DNA from: Aristolochia californica
Lineage: Eukaryota; Streptophyta; Magnoliopsida; Piperales; Aristolochiaceae
DNA length: 64,000 bases
Assembly (NCBI GenBank): GCA_029961685.1
Contig: JARWKL010000002.1
Span: 21,792,908 to 21,856,907, forward strand
Direction: 5' to 3'
In this document: positions 53,229-64,000 of the stretch, piece by piece
Layout of the letters: each line of letters starts with the position of its first letter
Numbering within the stretch: position 1 is the stretch's first letter
Made by a program: the position numbers and the translations under genes
The notes under the pieces: generated by a model
The model's input: only the letters and a program-made list of their open reading frames with translations
What the model was told of the DNA's origin: nothing
The model's database searches: none

Positions 53229-56125
53229 ATGTTGGGATCAGTTAGAAGTCTCTTTCTTATAAAATTCCACCAAGCTATTATTAGGGGGTTGTACATGTGG
53301 AATTTCCCAAACATGGATTTTGGGGGGTTCATTTTTTGGTGCGTGAAATAATTTTCTATTTATTATATAGTTTTCAAATTCTTTTTGCACACATGAACTC
53401 TAAAATTTTCGTTTTCTTGCGATCTTATATCGTTTTTGTTTACGAGGAAAAGTGGGAGAGTGGAAACTCAAGTTCGGATGTGAAGAAAAAAAAAATTTTG
53501 AACACCCAAAATGGGAATGCACAAATGCTGAGAGAGATAATTCCAAAAAGTATCTGTGATTTTTAAGGATAGGCAAAAAGTGGGTTGTTTTGCTTTGGTA
53601 AATATCCAACCACTTGAGAATTTAACTTTTTGTACTCCCCCTAATTTTTGGGCCACTAGGCTAATTGCATCCTCAACATGCTTGTGGCATGCACACCCCC
53701 ACCACACTTAAAGCATGTTGGGATCAGTTAGAAGTCTCTTTCCTATAAAATTCCACCAAGCTATTATTAGGGGGTTGTACGTGTGGAATTTCCCAAACAT
53801 GGATTTTGGGGTTCATTTTTTGGTGCGTGAAATAATTTTCTATTTATTATATAGTTTTCAAAATCGTTTTGCACACATGAACTCTAAAATTTTCGTTTTG
53901 TTGTGATCTTATATCTTTTTTGTTTACGAGGAAAAATGGGAGAGCGGAAACTCAAGTTTGGATCTGAAGAAAGAAAAAATTTTGAACATCCAAAATGGGA
54001 ATGCACAAATGCTGAGAGAGATGATTCCAAAAAGTATCTGTGATTTTTAAGGACGGGCAAAAAGTGGGTTGTTTGGCTCTGGTAAATAAATATCCAACCA
54101 CTTGAGAATTTAACTTTTTCTACTCCCCCAAATTTTTGGGCCACTAGGCCACTTGCATCCTCAACATGCTGCACACCCCCACCACACTTAAAGCATGTTG
54201 GGATCAGTTAGAAGTCTCTTTCCTATAAAATTCCACCAAGCTATTATTAGGGGGTTGTACTTGTGGAATTTCCCAAACATGGATTTTGGGGTTCATTTTT
54301 TGGTGCGTGAAATAATTTTCTATTTATTATATAGTTTTCAAATTCCTTTTGCACACATGAACTCTAAAATTATCGTTTTGTTGCGATCTTATATCTTTTT
54401 TGTTTACGAGGAAAATTGGGAGAGTGGAAACTCAAGTTTGGATGTGAAGAAAAAAAAAAAATTGAACATCCAAAATGGGAATACACAAATGCTGAGAGAG
54501 ATAATTCCAAAGAGTATCTGTGATTTTTAAGGATAGGCAAAAAGTGGGTTGTTTTGCTTTGGTAAATATCCAACCACTTGAGAATTTAACTTTTTCTACT
54601 CCCCCTAATTTTTGGGCCACTAGGCCAATTGCATGCTCAACATGCTTGTGGCATGCACACCCCCACCACACTTAAAGCATGTTGGGATCAGTTAGAAGTC
54701 TCTTTCCTATAAAATTCCACCAAGCTATTATTAGGGGGTTGTACATGTGGAATTTCCGAAACACGGATTTTGGGGTTCATTTTTTGGTGGGTGAAATAAT
54801 TTTCTATTTATTATAAGGTTTTCAAATTCTTTTTGCACACATGAACTCTAAAATTTTCGTTTTCTTGCGATCTTATATCTTTTTTGTTTACGAGGAAAAA
54901 AGGGAGAGTGGAAACTCAAGTTTGGATCTGAAGAAAAAAAAAATTTGAACATCCAAAATGACTTCGCACAAATGCTGAGAGAGATAATTCCAAAAAGTAT
55001 CTTTGATTTTTAAGGATAGGCGAAAAGTGGGTTGTTTGGCTCTGGTAAATATCCAACCACTTGAGAATTTAACTTTTTCTACTCCCCCTAATTTTTGGGC
55101 CACTAGGCCACTTGCATCCTCAACATGCTTGTGGCATGCACACCCCCACCACACTTAAAGCATGTTGGGATCAGTTAGAAGTCTCTTTCCTATAAAATTC
55201 CACCAAGCTATTATTAGGAGGTTGTACATGTGGAATTTCCCAAACATGAATTTTGGGGTTCATTTTTTGGTGCGTGAAATAATTTTCTATTTATTATAAG
55301 GTTTTCAAATTCTTTTTGCACACATGAACTCTAAAATTTTCGTTTTCTTGCGATCTTATATCTTTTTTGTTTACGAGGAAAAAAGGGAGAGTGGAAACTC
55401 AAGTTTGGATCTGAAGAAAAAAAAAATTTGAACATCCAAAATGGATTCGCACAAATGCTGAGAGAGATAATTCCAATGTATCTGTGATTTTTAAGGATAG
55501 GCGAAAAGTGGGTTGTTTTGCTCTGGTAAATATCCAACCACTTGAGAAATTAACTTTTTCTACTCCCCCTAACTTTTGGGCCACTAGGCCACTTGCATCC
55601 TCAACATGCTTGTTGCATTCACACCCCCACCACACTTAAAGCATGTTGGGATCAGTTAGAAGTCTCTTTCCTATAAAATTCCACCAAGCTATTATTAGGG
55701 GGTTGTATATGTGGAATTTCCAAAACATGGATTTCGGGGGTCATTTTTTGGTGCGTGAAATAATTTTCTATTTATTATATAGTTTTCAAATTCTTTTTGC
55801 ACACATGAACTCTAAAATTTTCGTTTTGTTGCGATCTTATATCTTTTTTGTTTACGAGGAAAAATGGGAGAGTGGAAACTCAAGTTTGGATCTGAAGAAA
55901 AAAAAAATTTGAACATCCAAAATGACTTCGCACAAATCCTGAGAGAGATAATTCCAAAAAGTATCTGTGATTTTTAAGGATAGGCAAAAAGTGGGTTGTT
56001 TGACTCTGGTAAATAGCTTACCACTAGAGAATTTAACTTTTTCTACTCCCCCTAATTTTTGGGCCACTAGGCCACTTGCATCCTCAACATGCTTGTGGGA
56101 TGCACACCCCCACCACACTTAAAGC
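53229..56125 (+). repeat. 6-mer HOR copy 17 (2897 bp)
   Basis: Regular order. Private changes are T at 54416 in C (gaaaattggg), G at 54790 in D (ggtgggtg), a D-like patch in F at 55924-55928 (aatgacttcgcac where F has aatgggaatgcac), and A at 56003 (tgactctgg). Confidence 0.96.
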
Positions 56126-59021
56126 ATGTTGGGATCAATTAGAAGTCTCTTTCTTATAAAATTCCACCAAGCTATTATTAGGGGGTTGTACATGTGGAAT
56201 TTCCCAAACATGGATTTTGGGGGGTTCATTTTTTGGTGCGTGAAATAATTTTCTATTTATTATATAGTTTTCAAATTCTTTTTGCACACATGAACTCTAA
56301 AATTTTCGTTTTCTTGCGATCTTATATCGTTTTTGTTTACGAGGAAAAGTGGGAGAGTGGAAACTCAAGTTCGGATGTGAAGAAAAAAAAAATTTTGAAC
56401 ACCCAAAATGGGAATGCACAAATGCTGAGAGAGATAATTCCAAAAAGTATCTGTGATTTTTAAGGATAGGCAAAAAGTGGGTTGTTTTGCTTTGGTAAAT
56501 ATCCAACCACTTGAGAATTTAACTTTTTGTACTCCCCCTAATTTTTGGGCCACTAGGCTAATTGCATCCTCAACATGCTTGTGGCATGCACACCCCCACC
56601 ACACTTAAAGCATGTTGGGATCAGTTAGAAGTCTCTTTCCTATAAAATTCCACCAAGCTATTATTAGGGGGTTGTACGTGTGGAATTTCCCAAACATGGA
56701 TTTTCGGGTTCATTTTTTGGTGCGTGAAATAATTTTCTATTTATTATATAGTTTTCAAAATCGTTTTGCACACATGAACTCTAAAATTTTCGTTTTGTTG
56801 TGATCTTATATCTTTTTTGTTTACGAGGAAAAATGGGAGAGCGGAAACTCAAGTTTGGATCTGAAGAAAGAAAAAATTTTGAACATCCAAAATGGGAATG
56901 CACAAATGCTGAGAGAGATGATTCCAAAAAGTATCTGTGATTTTTAAGGACGGGCAAAAAGTGGGTTGTTTGGCTCTGGTAAATAAATATCCAACCACTT
57001 GAGAATTTAACTTTTTCTACTCCCCCAAATTTTTGGGCCACTAGGCCACTTGCATCCTCAACATGCTGCACACCCCCACCACACTTAAAGCATGTTGGGA
57101 TCAGTTAGAAGTCTCTTTCCTATAAAATTCCACCAAGCTATTATTAGGGGGTTGTACTTGTGGAATTTCCCAAACATGGATTTTGGGGTTCATTTTTTGG
57201 TGCGTGAAATAATTTTCTATTTATTATATAGTTTTCAAATTCCTTTTGCACACATGAACTCTAAAATTATCGTTTTGTTGCGATCTTATATCTTTTTTGT
57301 TTACGAGGAAAAGTGGGAGAGTGGAAACTCAAGTTTGGATGTGAAGAAAAAAAAAAATTGAACATCCAAAATGGGAATACACAAATGCTGAGAGAGATAA
57401 TTCCAAAGAGTATCTGTGATTTTTAAGGATAGGCAAAAAGTGGGTTGTTTTGCTTTGGTAAATATCCAACCACTTGAGAATTTAACTTTTTCTACTCCCC
57501 CTAATTTTTGGGCCACTAGGCCAATTGCATGCTCAACATGCTTGTGGCATGCACACCCCCACCACACTTAAAGCATGTTGGGATCAGTTAGAAGTCTCTT
57601 TCCTATAAAATTCCACCAAGCTATTATTAGGGGGTTGTACATGTGGAATTTCCGAAACACGGATTTTGGGGTTCATTTTTTGGTGCGTGAAATAATTTTC
57701 TATTTATTATAAGGTTTTCAAATTCTTTTTGCACACATGAACTCTAAAATTTTCGTTTTCTTGCGATCTTATATCTTTTTTGTTTACGAGGAAAAAAGGG
57801 TGAGTGGAAACTCAAGTTTGGATCTGAAGAAAAAAAAAATTTGAACATCCAAAATGACTTCGCACAAATGCTGAGAGAGATAATTCCAAAAAGTATCTTT
57901 GATTTTTAAGGATAGGCGAAAAGTGGGTTGTTTGGCTCTGGTAAATATCCAACCACTTGAGAATTTAACTTTTTCTACTCCCCCTAATTTTTGGGCCACT
58001 AGGCCACTTGCATCCTCAACATGCTTGTGGCATGCACACCCCCACCACACTTAAAGCATGTTGGGATCAGTTAGAAGTCTCTTTCCTATAAAATTCCACC
58101 AAGCTATTATTAGGAGGTTGTACATGTGGAATTTCCCAAACATGAATTTTGGGGTTCATTTTTTGGTGCGTGAAATAATTTTCTATTTATTATAAGGTTT
58201 TCAAATTCTTTTTGCACACATGAACTCTAAAATTTTCGTTTTCTTGCGATCTTATATCTTTTTTGTTTACGAGGAAAAAAGGGAGAGTGGAAACTCAAGT
58301 TTGGATCTGAAGAAAAAAAAAATTTGAACATCCAAAATGGATTCGCACAAATGCTGAGAGAGATAATTCCAATGTATCTGTGATTTTTAAGGATAGGCGA
58401 AAAGTGGGTTGTTTTGCTCTGGTAAATATCCAACCACTTGAGAAATTAACTTTTTCTACTCCCCCTAACTTTTGGGCCACTAGGCCACTTGCATCCTCAA
58501 CATGCTTGTTGCATTCACACCCCCACCACACTTAAAGCATGTTGGGATCAGTTAGAAGACTCTTTCCTATAAAATTCCACCAAGCTATTATTAGGGGGTT
58601 GTATATGTGGAATTTCCAAAACATGGATTTCGGGGGTCATTTTTTGGTGCGTGAAATAATTTTCTATTTATTATATAGTTTTCAAATTCTTTTTGCACAC
58701 ATGAACTCTAAAATTTTCGTTTTGTTGCGATCTTATATCTTTTTTGTTTACGAGGAAAAATGGGAGAGTGGAAACTCAAGTTTGGATCTGAAGAAAAAAA
58801 AAATTTGAACATCCAAAATGGGAATGCACAAATCCTGAGAGAGATAATTCCAAAAAGTATCTGTGATTTTTAAGGATAGGCAAAAAGTGGGTTGTTTGGC
58901 TCTGGTAAATATCTAACCACTAGAGAATTTAACTTTTTCTACTCCCCCTAATTTTTGGGCCACTAGGCCACTTGCATCCTCAACATGCTTGTGGGATGCA
59001 CACCCCCACCACACTTAAAGC
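56126..59021 (+). repeat. 6-mer HOR copy 18 (2896 bp), last of the 6-mer type
   Basis: One base short because C has eleven A instead of twelve. Private changes are A at 56138, C at 56705, T at 57801 and A at 58559. Its F ends with atctaacc (58911-58918), the form seen in the 7-mer domain, instead of agcttacc. The change of array type therefore lies inside this copy, between 58197 and 58911. Confidence 0.95.
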
Positions 59022-59507
59022 ATGTTGGGATCAGTTAGAAGTCTCTTTCTTATAAAATTCCACCAAGCTATTATTAGGGGGTTGTACATGTGGAATTTCC
59101 CAAACATGGATTTTGGGGGGTTCATTTTTTGGTGCGTGAAATAATTTTCTATTTATTATATAGTTTTCAAATTCTTTTTGCACACATGAACTCTAAAATT
59201 TTCGTTTTCTTGCGATCTTATATCGTTTTTGTTTACGAGGAAAAGTGGGAGAGTGGAAACTCAAGTTCGGATGTGAAGAAAAAAAAAATTTTGAACACCC
59301 AAAATGGGAATGCACAAATGCTGAGAGAGATAATTCCAAAAAGTATCTGTGATTTTTAAAGACGGGCAAAAAGTGGGTTGTTTGGCTCTGCTATATATCC
59401 AACCACTTGAGAATTTAACTTTTTCTACTCCCCCTAATTTTTGGGCCACTAGGCCACTTGCATCCTCAACATGCTTGTGGCATGCACACCCCCACCACAC
59501 TTAAAGC

Positions 59508-59991
59508 ATGTTGGGATCAGTTAGAAGTCTCTTTCCTATAAAATTCCACCAAGCTATTATTAGGGGGTTGTACGTGTGGAATTTCCCAAACATGGATTTT
59601 GGGGTTCATTTTTTGGTGCGTGAAATAATTTTCTATTTATTATATAGTTTTCAAAATCGTTTTGCACACATGAACTCTAAAATTTTCGTTTTGTTGTGAT
59701 CTTATATCTTTTTTGTTTACGAGGAAAAATGGGAGAGCGGAAACTCAAGTTTGGATCTGAAGAAAGAAAAAATTTTGAACATCCAAAATGGGAATGCACA
59801 AATGCTGAGAGAGATAATTCCAAAGAGTATCTGTGATTTTTAAGGATCGGCAAAAAGTGGGTTGTTTTGCTTTGGTAAATATCCAACCACTTGAGAATTT
59901 ATCTTTTTCTACTCCCCCTAATTTTTGGGCCACTAGGCCAATTGCATGCTCAACATGCTTGTGGCATGCACACCCCCACCACACTTAAAGC
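59508..59991 (+). repeat. Hybrid monomer B/C, position 2 of the 7-mer (484 bp)
   Basis: The head through the A tract is B type (tacgtgtgg, caaaatcgttttgc, gttgtgatc, gagagcgg, gaagaaagaaaaaa). From about 59815 the tail is C type (ataattccaaagag, ttttgctttgg, ggccaattgcatgctc) with its own aaggatcgg. Private T for A in aatttatctttt near 59901. Confidence 0.92.
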
Positions 59992-60471
59992 ATGTTGGGA
60001 TCAGTTAGAAGTCTCTTTCCTATAAAATTCCACCAAGCTATTATTAGGGGGTTGTACATGTGGAATTTCCCAAACACGGATTTTGGGGTTCATTTTTTGG
60101 TGCGTGAAATAATTTTCTATTTATTATATAGTTTTAAAATTCTTTTTGCACACATGAACTCTAAAATTTTCGTTTTCTTGCGATCTTATATCTTTTTTGT
60201 TTACGAGGAAAAAAGGGAGAGCGGAAACTCAAGTTTGGATCTGAAGAAAGAAAAAATTTTGAACATCCAAAATGGGAATGCTCAAATGCTGAGAGAGATG
60301 ATTCCAAAAAGTATCTGTGATTTTTAAGGACGGGCAAAAAGTGGGTTGTTTGGCTCTGGTAAATAAATATCCAACCACTTGAGAATTTAACTTTTTCTAC
60401 TCCCCCAAATTTTTGGGCCACTAGGCCACTTGCATCCTCAACATGCTGCACACCCCCACCACACTTAAAGC
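59992..60471 (+). repeat. Hybrid monomer D/B, position 3 of the 7-mer (480 bp)
   Basis: The head is D-like (tacatgtgg, cccaaacacgg, ttcttgcg, aaaaaaggg). The tail from gagagcgg onward is B type (gaagaaagaaaaaa, gatgattcc, aaggacggg, ggtaaataaatatcc, cccccaaattttt, acatgctgcacac). Confidence 0.93.
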
Positions 60472-62402
60472 ATGTTGGGATCAGTTAGAAGTCTCTTTCC
60501 TATAAAATTCCACCAAGCTATTATTAGGGGGTTGTACTTGTGGAATTTCCCAAACATGGATTTTGGGGTTCATTTTTTGGTGCGTGAAATAATTTTCTAT
60601 TTATTATATAGTTTTCAAATTCCTTTTGCACACATGAACTCTAAAATTATCGTTTTGTTGCGATCTTATATCTTTTTTGTTTACGAGGAAAAGTGGGAGA
60701 GTGGAAACTCAAGTTTGGATGTGAAGAAAAAAAAAAAATTGAACATCCAAAATGGGAATACACAAATGCTGAGAGAGATAATTCCAAAGAGTATCTGTGA
60801 TTTTTAAGGATAGGCAAAAAGTGGGTTGTTTTGCTTTGGTAAATATCCAACCACTTGAGAATTTAACTTTTTCTACTCCCCCTAATTTTTGGGCCACTAG
60901 GCCAATTGCATGCTCAACATGCTTGTGGCATGCACACCCCCACCACACTTAAAGCATGTTGGGATCAGTTAGAAGTCTCTTTCCTATAAAATTCCACCAA
61001 GCTATTATTAGGGGGTTGTACATGTGGAATTTCCCAAACACGGATTTTGGGGTTCATTTTTTGGTGCGTGAAATAATTTTCTATTTATTATATAGTTTTC
61101 AAATTCTTTTTGCACACATGAACTCTAAAATTTTCGTTTTCTTGCGATCTTATATCTTTTTTGTTTACGAGGAAAAAAGGGAGAGTGGAAACTCAAGTTT
61201 GGATCTGAAGAAAAAAAAAATTTGAACATCCAAAATGACTTCGCACAAATGCTGAGAGAGATAATTCCAAAAAGTATCTTTGATTTTTAAGGATAGGCGA
61301 AAAGTGGGTTGTTTGGCTCTGGTAAATATCCAACCACTTGAGAATTTAACTTTTTCTACTCCCCCTAATTTTTGGGCCACTAGGCCACTTGCATCCTCAA
61401 CATGCTTGTGGCATGCACACCCCCACCACACTTAAAGCATGTTGGGATCAGTTAGAAGTCTCTTTCCTATAAAATTCCACCAAGCTATTATTAGGAGGTT
61501 GTACATGTGGAATTTCCCAAACATGAATTTTGGGGTTCATTTTTTGGAGCGTGAAATAATTTTCTATTTATTATATAGTTTTCAAATTCTTTTTGCACAC
61601 ATGAACTCTAAAATTTTCGTTTTCTTGCGATCTTATATCTTTTTTGTTTACGAGGAAAAAAGGGAGAGTGGAAACTCAAGTTTGGATCTGAAGAAAAAAA
61701 AAATTTGAACATCCAAAATGGATTCGCACAAATGCTGAGAGAGATAATTCCAATGTATCTGTGATTTTTAAGGATAGGCGAAAAGTGGGTTGTTTTGCTC
61801 TGGTAAATATCCAACCACTTGAGAAATTAACTTTTTCTACTCCCCCTAACTTTTGGGCCACTAGGCCACTTGCATCCTCAACATGCTTGTTGCATTCACA
61901 CCCCCACCACACTTAAAGCATGTTGGGATCAGTTAGAAGTCCCTTTCCTATAAAATTCCACCAAGCTATTATTAGGGGGTTGTATATGTGGAATTTCCAA
62001 AACATGGATTTCGGGGGTCATTTTTTGGTGCGTGAAATAATTTTCTATTTATTATATAGTTTTCAAATTCTTTTTGCACACATGAACTCTAAAATTTTCG
62101 TTTTGTTGCGATCTTATATCTTTTTTGTTTACGAGAAAAAATGGGAGAGTGGAAACTCAAGTTTGGATCTGAAGAAAAAAAAAATTTGAACATCCAAAAT
62201 GGGAATGCACAAATCCTGAGAGAGATAATTCCAAAAAGTATCTGTGATTTTTAAGGATAGGCAAAAAGTGGGTTGTTTGGCTCTGGTAAATATCTAACCA
62301 CTAGAGAATTTAACTTTTTCTACTCCCCCTAATTTTTGGGCCACTAGGCCACTTGCATCCTCAACATGCTTGTGGGATGCACACCCCCACCACACTTAAA
62401 GC

Positions 62403-64000
62403 ATGTTGGGATCAGTTAGAAGTCTCTTTCTTATAAAATTCCACCAAGCTATTATTAGGGGGTTGTACATGTGGAATTTCCCAAACATGGATTTTGGGGG
62501 GTTCATTTTTTGGCGCGTGAAATAATTTTCTATTTATTATATAGTTTTCAAATTCTTTTTGCACACATGAACTCTAAAATTTTCGTTTTCTTGCGATCTT
62601 ATATCGTTTTTGTTTACGAGGAAAAGTGGGAGAGTGGAAACTCAAGTTCGGATGTGAAGAAAAAAAAAATTTTGAACACCCAAAATGGGAATGCACAAAT
62701 GCTGAGAGAGATAATTCCAAAAAGTATCTGTGATTTTTAAAGACGGGCAAAAAGTGGGTTGTTTGGCTCTGCTAAATATCCAACCACTTGAGAATTTAAC
62801 TTTTTCTACTCCCCCTAATTTTTGGGCCACTAGGCCACTTGCATCCTCAACATGCTTGTGGCATGCACACCCCCACCACACTTAAAGCATGTTGGGATCA
62901 GTTAGAAGTCTCTTTCTTATAAAATTCCACCAAGCTATTATTAGGGGGTTGTACGTGTGGAATTTCCCAAACATGGATTTTGGGGTTCATTTTTTGGTGC
63001 GTGAAATAATTTTCTATTCATTATATAGTTTTCAAAATCCTTTTGCACACATGAACTCTAAAATTTTCGTTTTGTTGTGATCTTATATCTTTTTTGTTTA
63101 CGAGGAAAAGTGGGAGAGTGGAAACTCAAGTTTGGATGTGAAGAAAAAAAAAAAACTGAACATCCAAAATGGGAATACACAAATGCTGAGAGAGATAATT
63201 CCAAAGAGTATCTGTGATTTTTAAGGATCGGCAAAAAGTGGGTTGTTTTGCTTTGGTAAATATCCAACCACTTGAGAATTTAACTTTTTCTACTCCCCCT
63301 AATTTTTGGGCCACTAGGCCAATTGCATGCTCAACATGCTTGTGGCATGCACACCCCCACCACACTTAAAGCATGTTGGGATCAGTTAGAAGTCTCTTTC
63401 CTATAAAATTCCACCAAGCTATTATTAGGGGGTTGTACATGTGGAATTTCCCAAACACGGATTTTGGCGTTCATTTTTTGGTGCGTGAAATAATTTTCTA
63501 TTTATTATATAGTTTTCAAATTCTTTTTGCACACATGAACTCTAAAATTTTCGTTTTCTTGCGATCTTATATCTTTTTTGTTTACGAGGAAAAAAGGGAG
63601 AGCGGAAACTCAAGTTTGGATCTGCAGAAAGAAAAAATTTTGAACATCCAAAATGGGAATGCACAAATGCTGAGAGAGATGATTCCAAAAAGTATCTGTG
63701 ATTTTTAAGGACGGGCAAAAAGTGGGTTGTTTGGCTCTGGTAAATAAATATCCAACCACTTGAGAATTTAACTTTTTCTACTCCCCCAAATTTTTGGGCC
63801 ACTAGGCCACTTGCATCCTCAACATGCTGCACACCCCCACCACACTTAAAGCATGTTGGGATCAGTTAGAAGTCTCTTTCCTATAAAATTCCACCAAGCT
63901 ATTATTAGGGGGTTGTACTTGTGGAATTTCCCAAACATGGATTTTGGGGTTCATTTTTTGGTGCGTGAAATAATTTTCTATTTATTATATAGTTTTCAAA
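62403..64000 (+). repeat. 7-mer HOR, second copy, partial at the window edge
   Basis: Contains A (62403), a B-like/C hybrid (62889), a D/B hybrid (63373) and the first 148 bp of C (63853). The spacing from the previous copy is 3381 bp throughout. Private changes include C at 62514 (tggcgcgtg) and tctgcagaaag in the third monomer. The array evidently continues to the right. Confidence 0.92.
62889..63372 (+). repeat. Hybrid monomer B-like/C, position 2 of the second 7-mer (484 bp)
   Basis: It differs from its counterpart at 59508. It has tttcttataaaa, tattcattatatag and caaaatccttttgc, and switches to C type already by about 63110 (aaaagtggg, ttggatgtgaag, a long A run followed by ctgaac, gaatacacaaatg, ccaaagag). 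It shares aaggatcgg with the 59508 copy and its head alleles with 47437. Confidence 0.92.

Larger units (their letters stand above)
59022..62402 (+). repeat. 7-mer HOR, complete copy (3381 bp)
   Basis: Seven monomers: A with the alternative tail (59022), B/C hybrid (59508), D/B hybrid (59992), C (60472), D (60956), E (61439), F (61920). The same order restarts at 62403, exactly 3381 bp on. Monomers 2, 3 and 4 of the next copy also fall 3381 bp after their counterparts (62889, 63373, 63853). D and E here have tatatag rather than tataagg, D has cccaaacacgg, and F ends atctaacc. Confidence 0.93.
1..64000. repeat. Continuous satellite DNA array, ~483 bp monomers in higher-order repeats
   Basis: The whole window is made of head-to-tail monomers of 480-486 bp, recognised by the shared start motif atgttgggatcag and by long conserved blocks in each unit. 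Monomer starts fall at 120, 606, 1086, 1570, 2053, 2534, 3017 and onward to 63853. There are about 132 complete monomers plus partial ones at both ends. All are in the same orientation. No unique sequence, transposon, gene, tRNA or rRNA interrupts them, so every stretch without a gene holds only this satellite. Multi-monomer HOR satellites are known from eukaryotic centromeres and heterochromatin; that this array is centromeric is inference. The monomer length does not match the satellites I know by length (for example 171 bp alpha satellite or the ~178 bp Arabidopsis centromere repeat). Confidence 0.98.

Overview
The whole 64 kb window is one uninterrupted tandem satellite array. I see no convincing gene, RNA gene, CRISPR array, transposon insertion or unique sequence anywhere in it. 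The unit is an AT-rich monomer of 480-486 bp, and all copies lie head to tail in one orientation. Six diverged monomer types (called A to F here) form a higher-order repeat (HOR) of 2897 bp. An array of this kind points to a eukaryotic chromosome, most plausibly centromeric, pericentromeric or subtelomeric heterochromatin. I do not recognise the family and cannot name the species. A plant is a reasonable guess only.

Layout: 1-119 is the tail of an F monomer. 120-43574 holds fifteen ABCDEF units, each exactly 2897 bp. 43575-50330 is a rearranged block of 14 monomers with F/A, C/A and B/A hybrid monomers. 50331-59021 holds three more ABCDEF units of 2898, 2897 and 2896 bp. 59022-62402 is one copy of a different, seven-monomer HOR of 3381 bp, and 62403-64000 is the start of a second copy of it.

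The interest lies in the array's history. The left 43 kb is almost perfectly homogenised. Private point changes and small indels become common right of about 46 kb, and the right end switches to the 7-mer HOR. The 6-mer can be derived from the 7-mer by one unequal exchange between its second and third monomers that removes one 484 bp monomer-equivalent (3381 - 484 = 2897). The rearranged block near 47 kb carries alleles otherwise seen only in the 7-mer domain, so it looks like a relic or import of that older form. Variants shared by runs of neighbouring HORs (copies 1-9, 2-3, 7-8, and 14-15 plus the next unit) show spread by local duplication.

Short open frames recur on both strands in every HOR. 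They are by-products of the repeat: they overlap, change length with each monomer's indels and resemble nothing I recognise. They are not annotated as genes.
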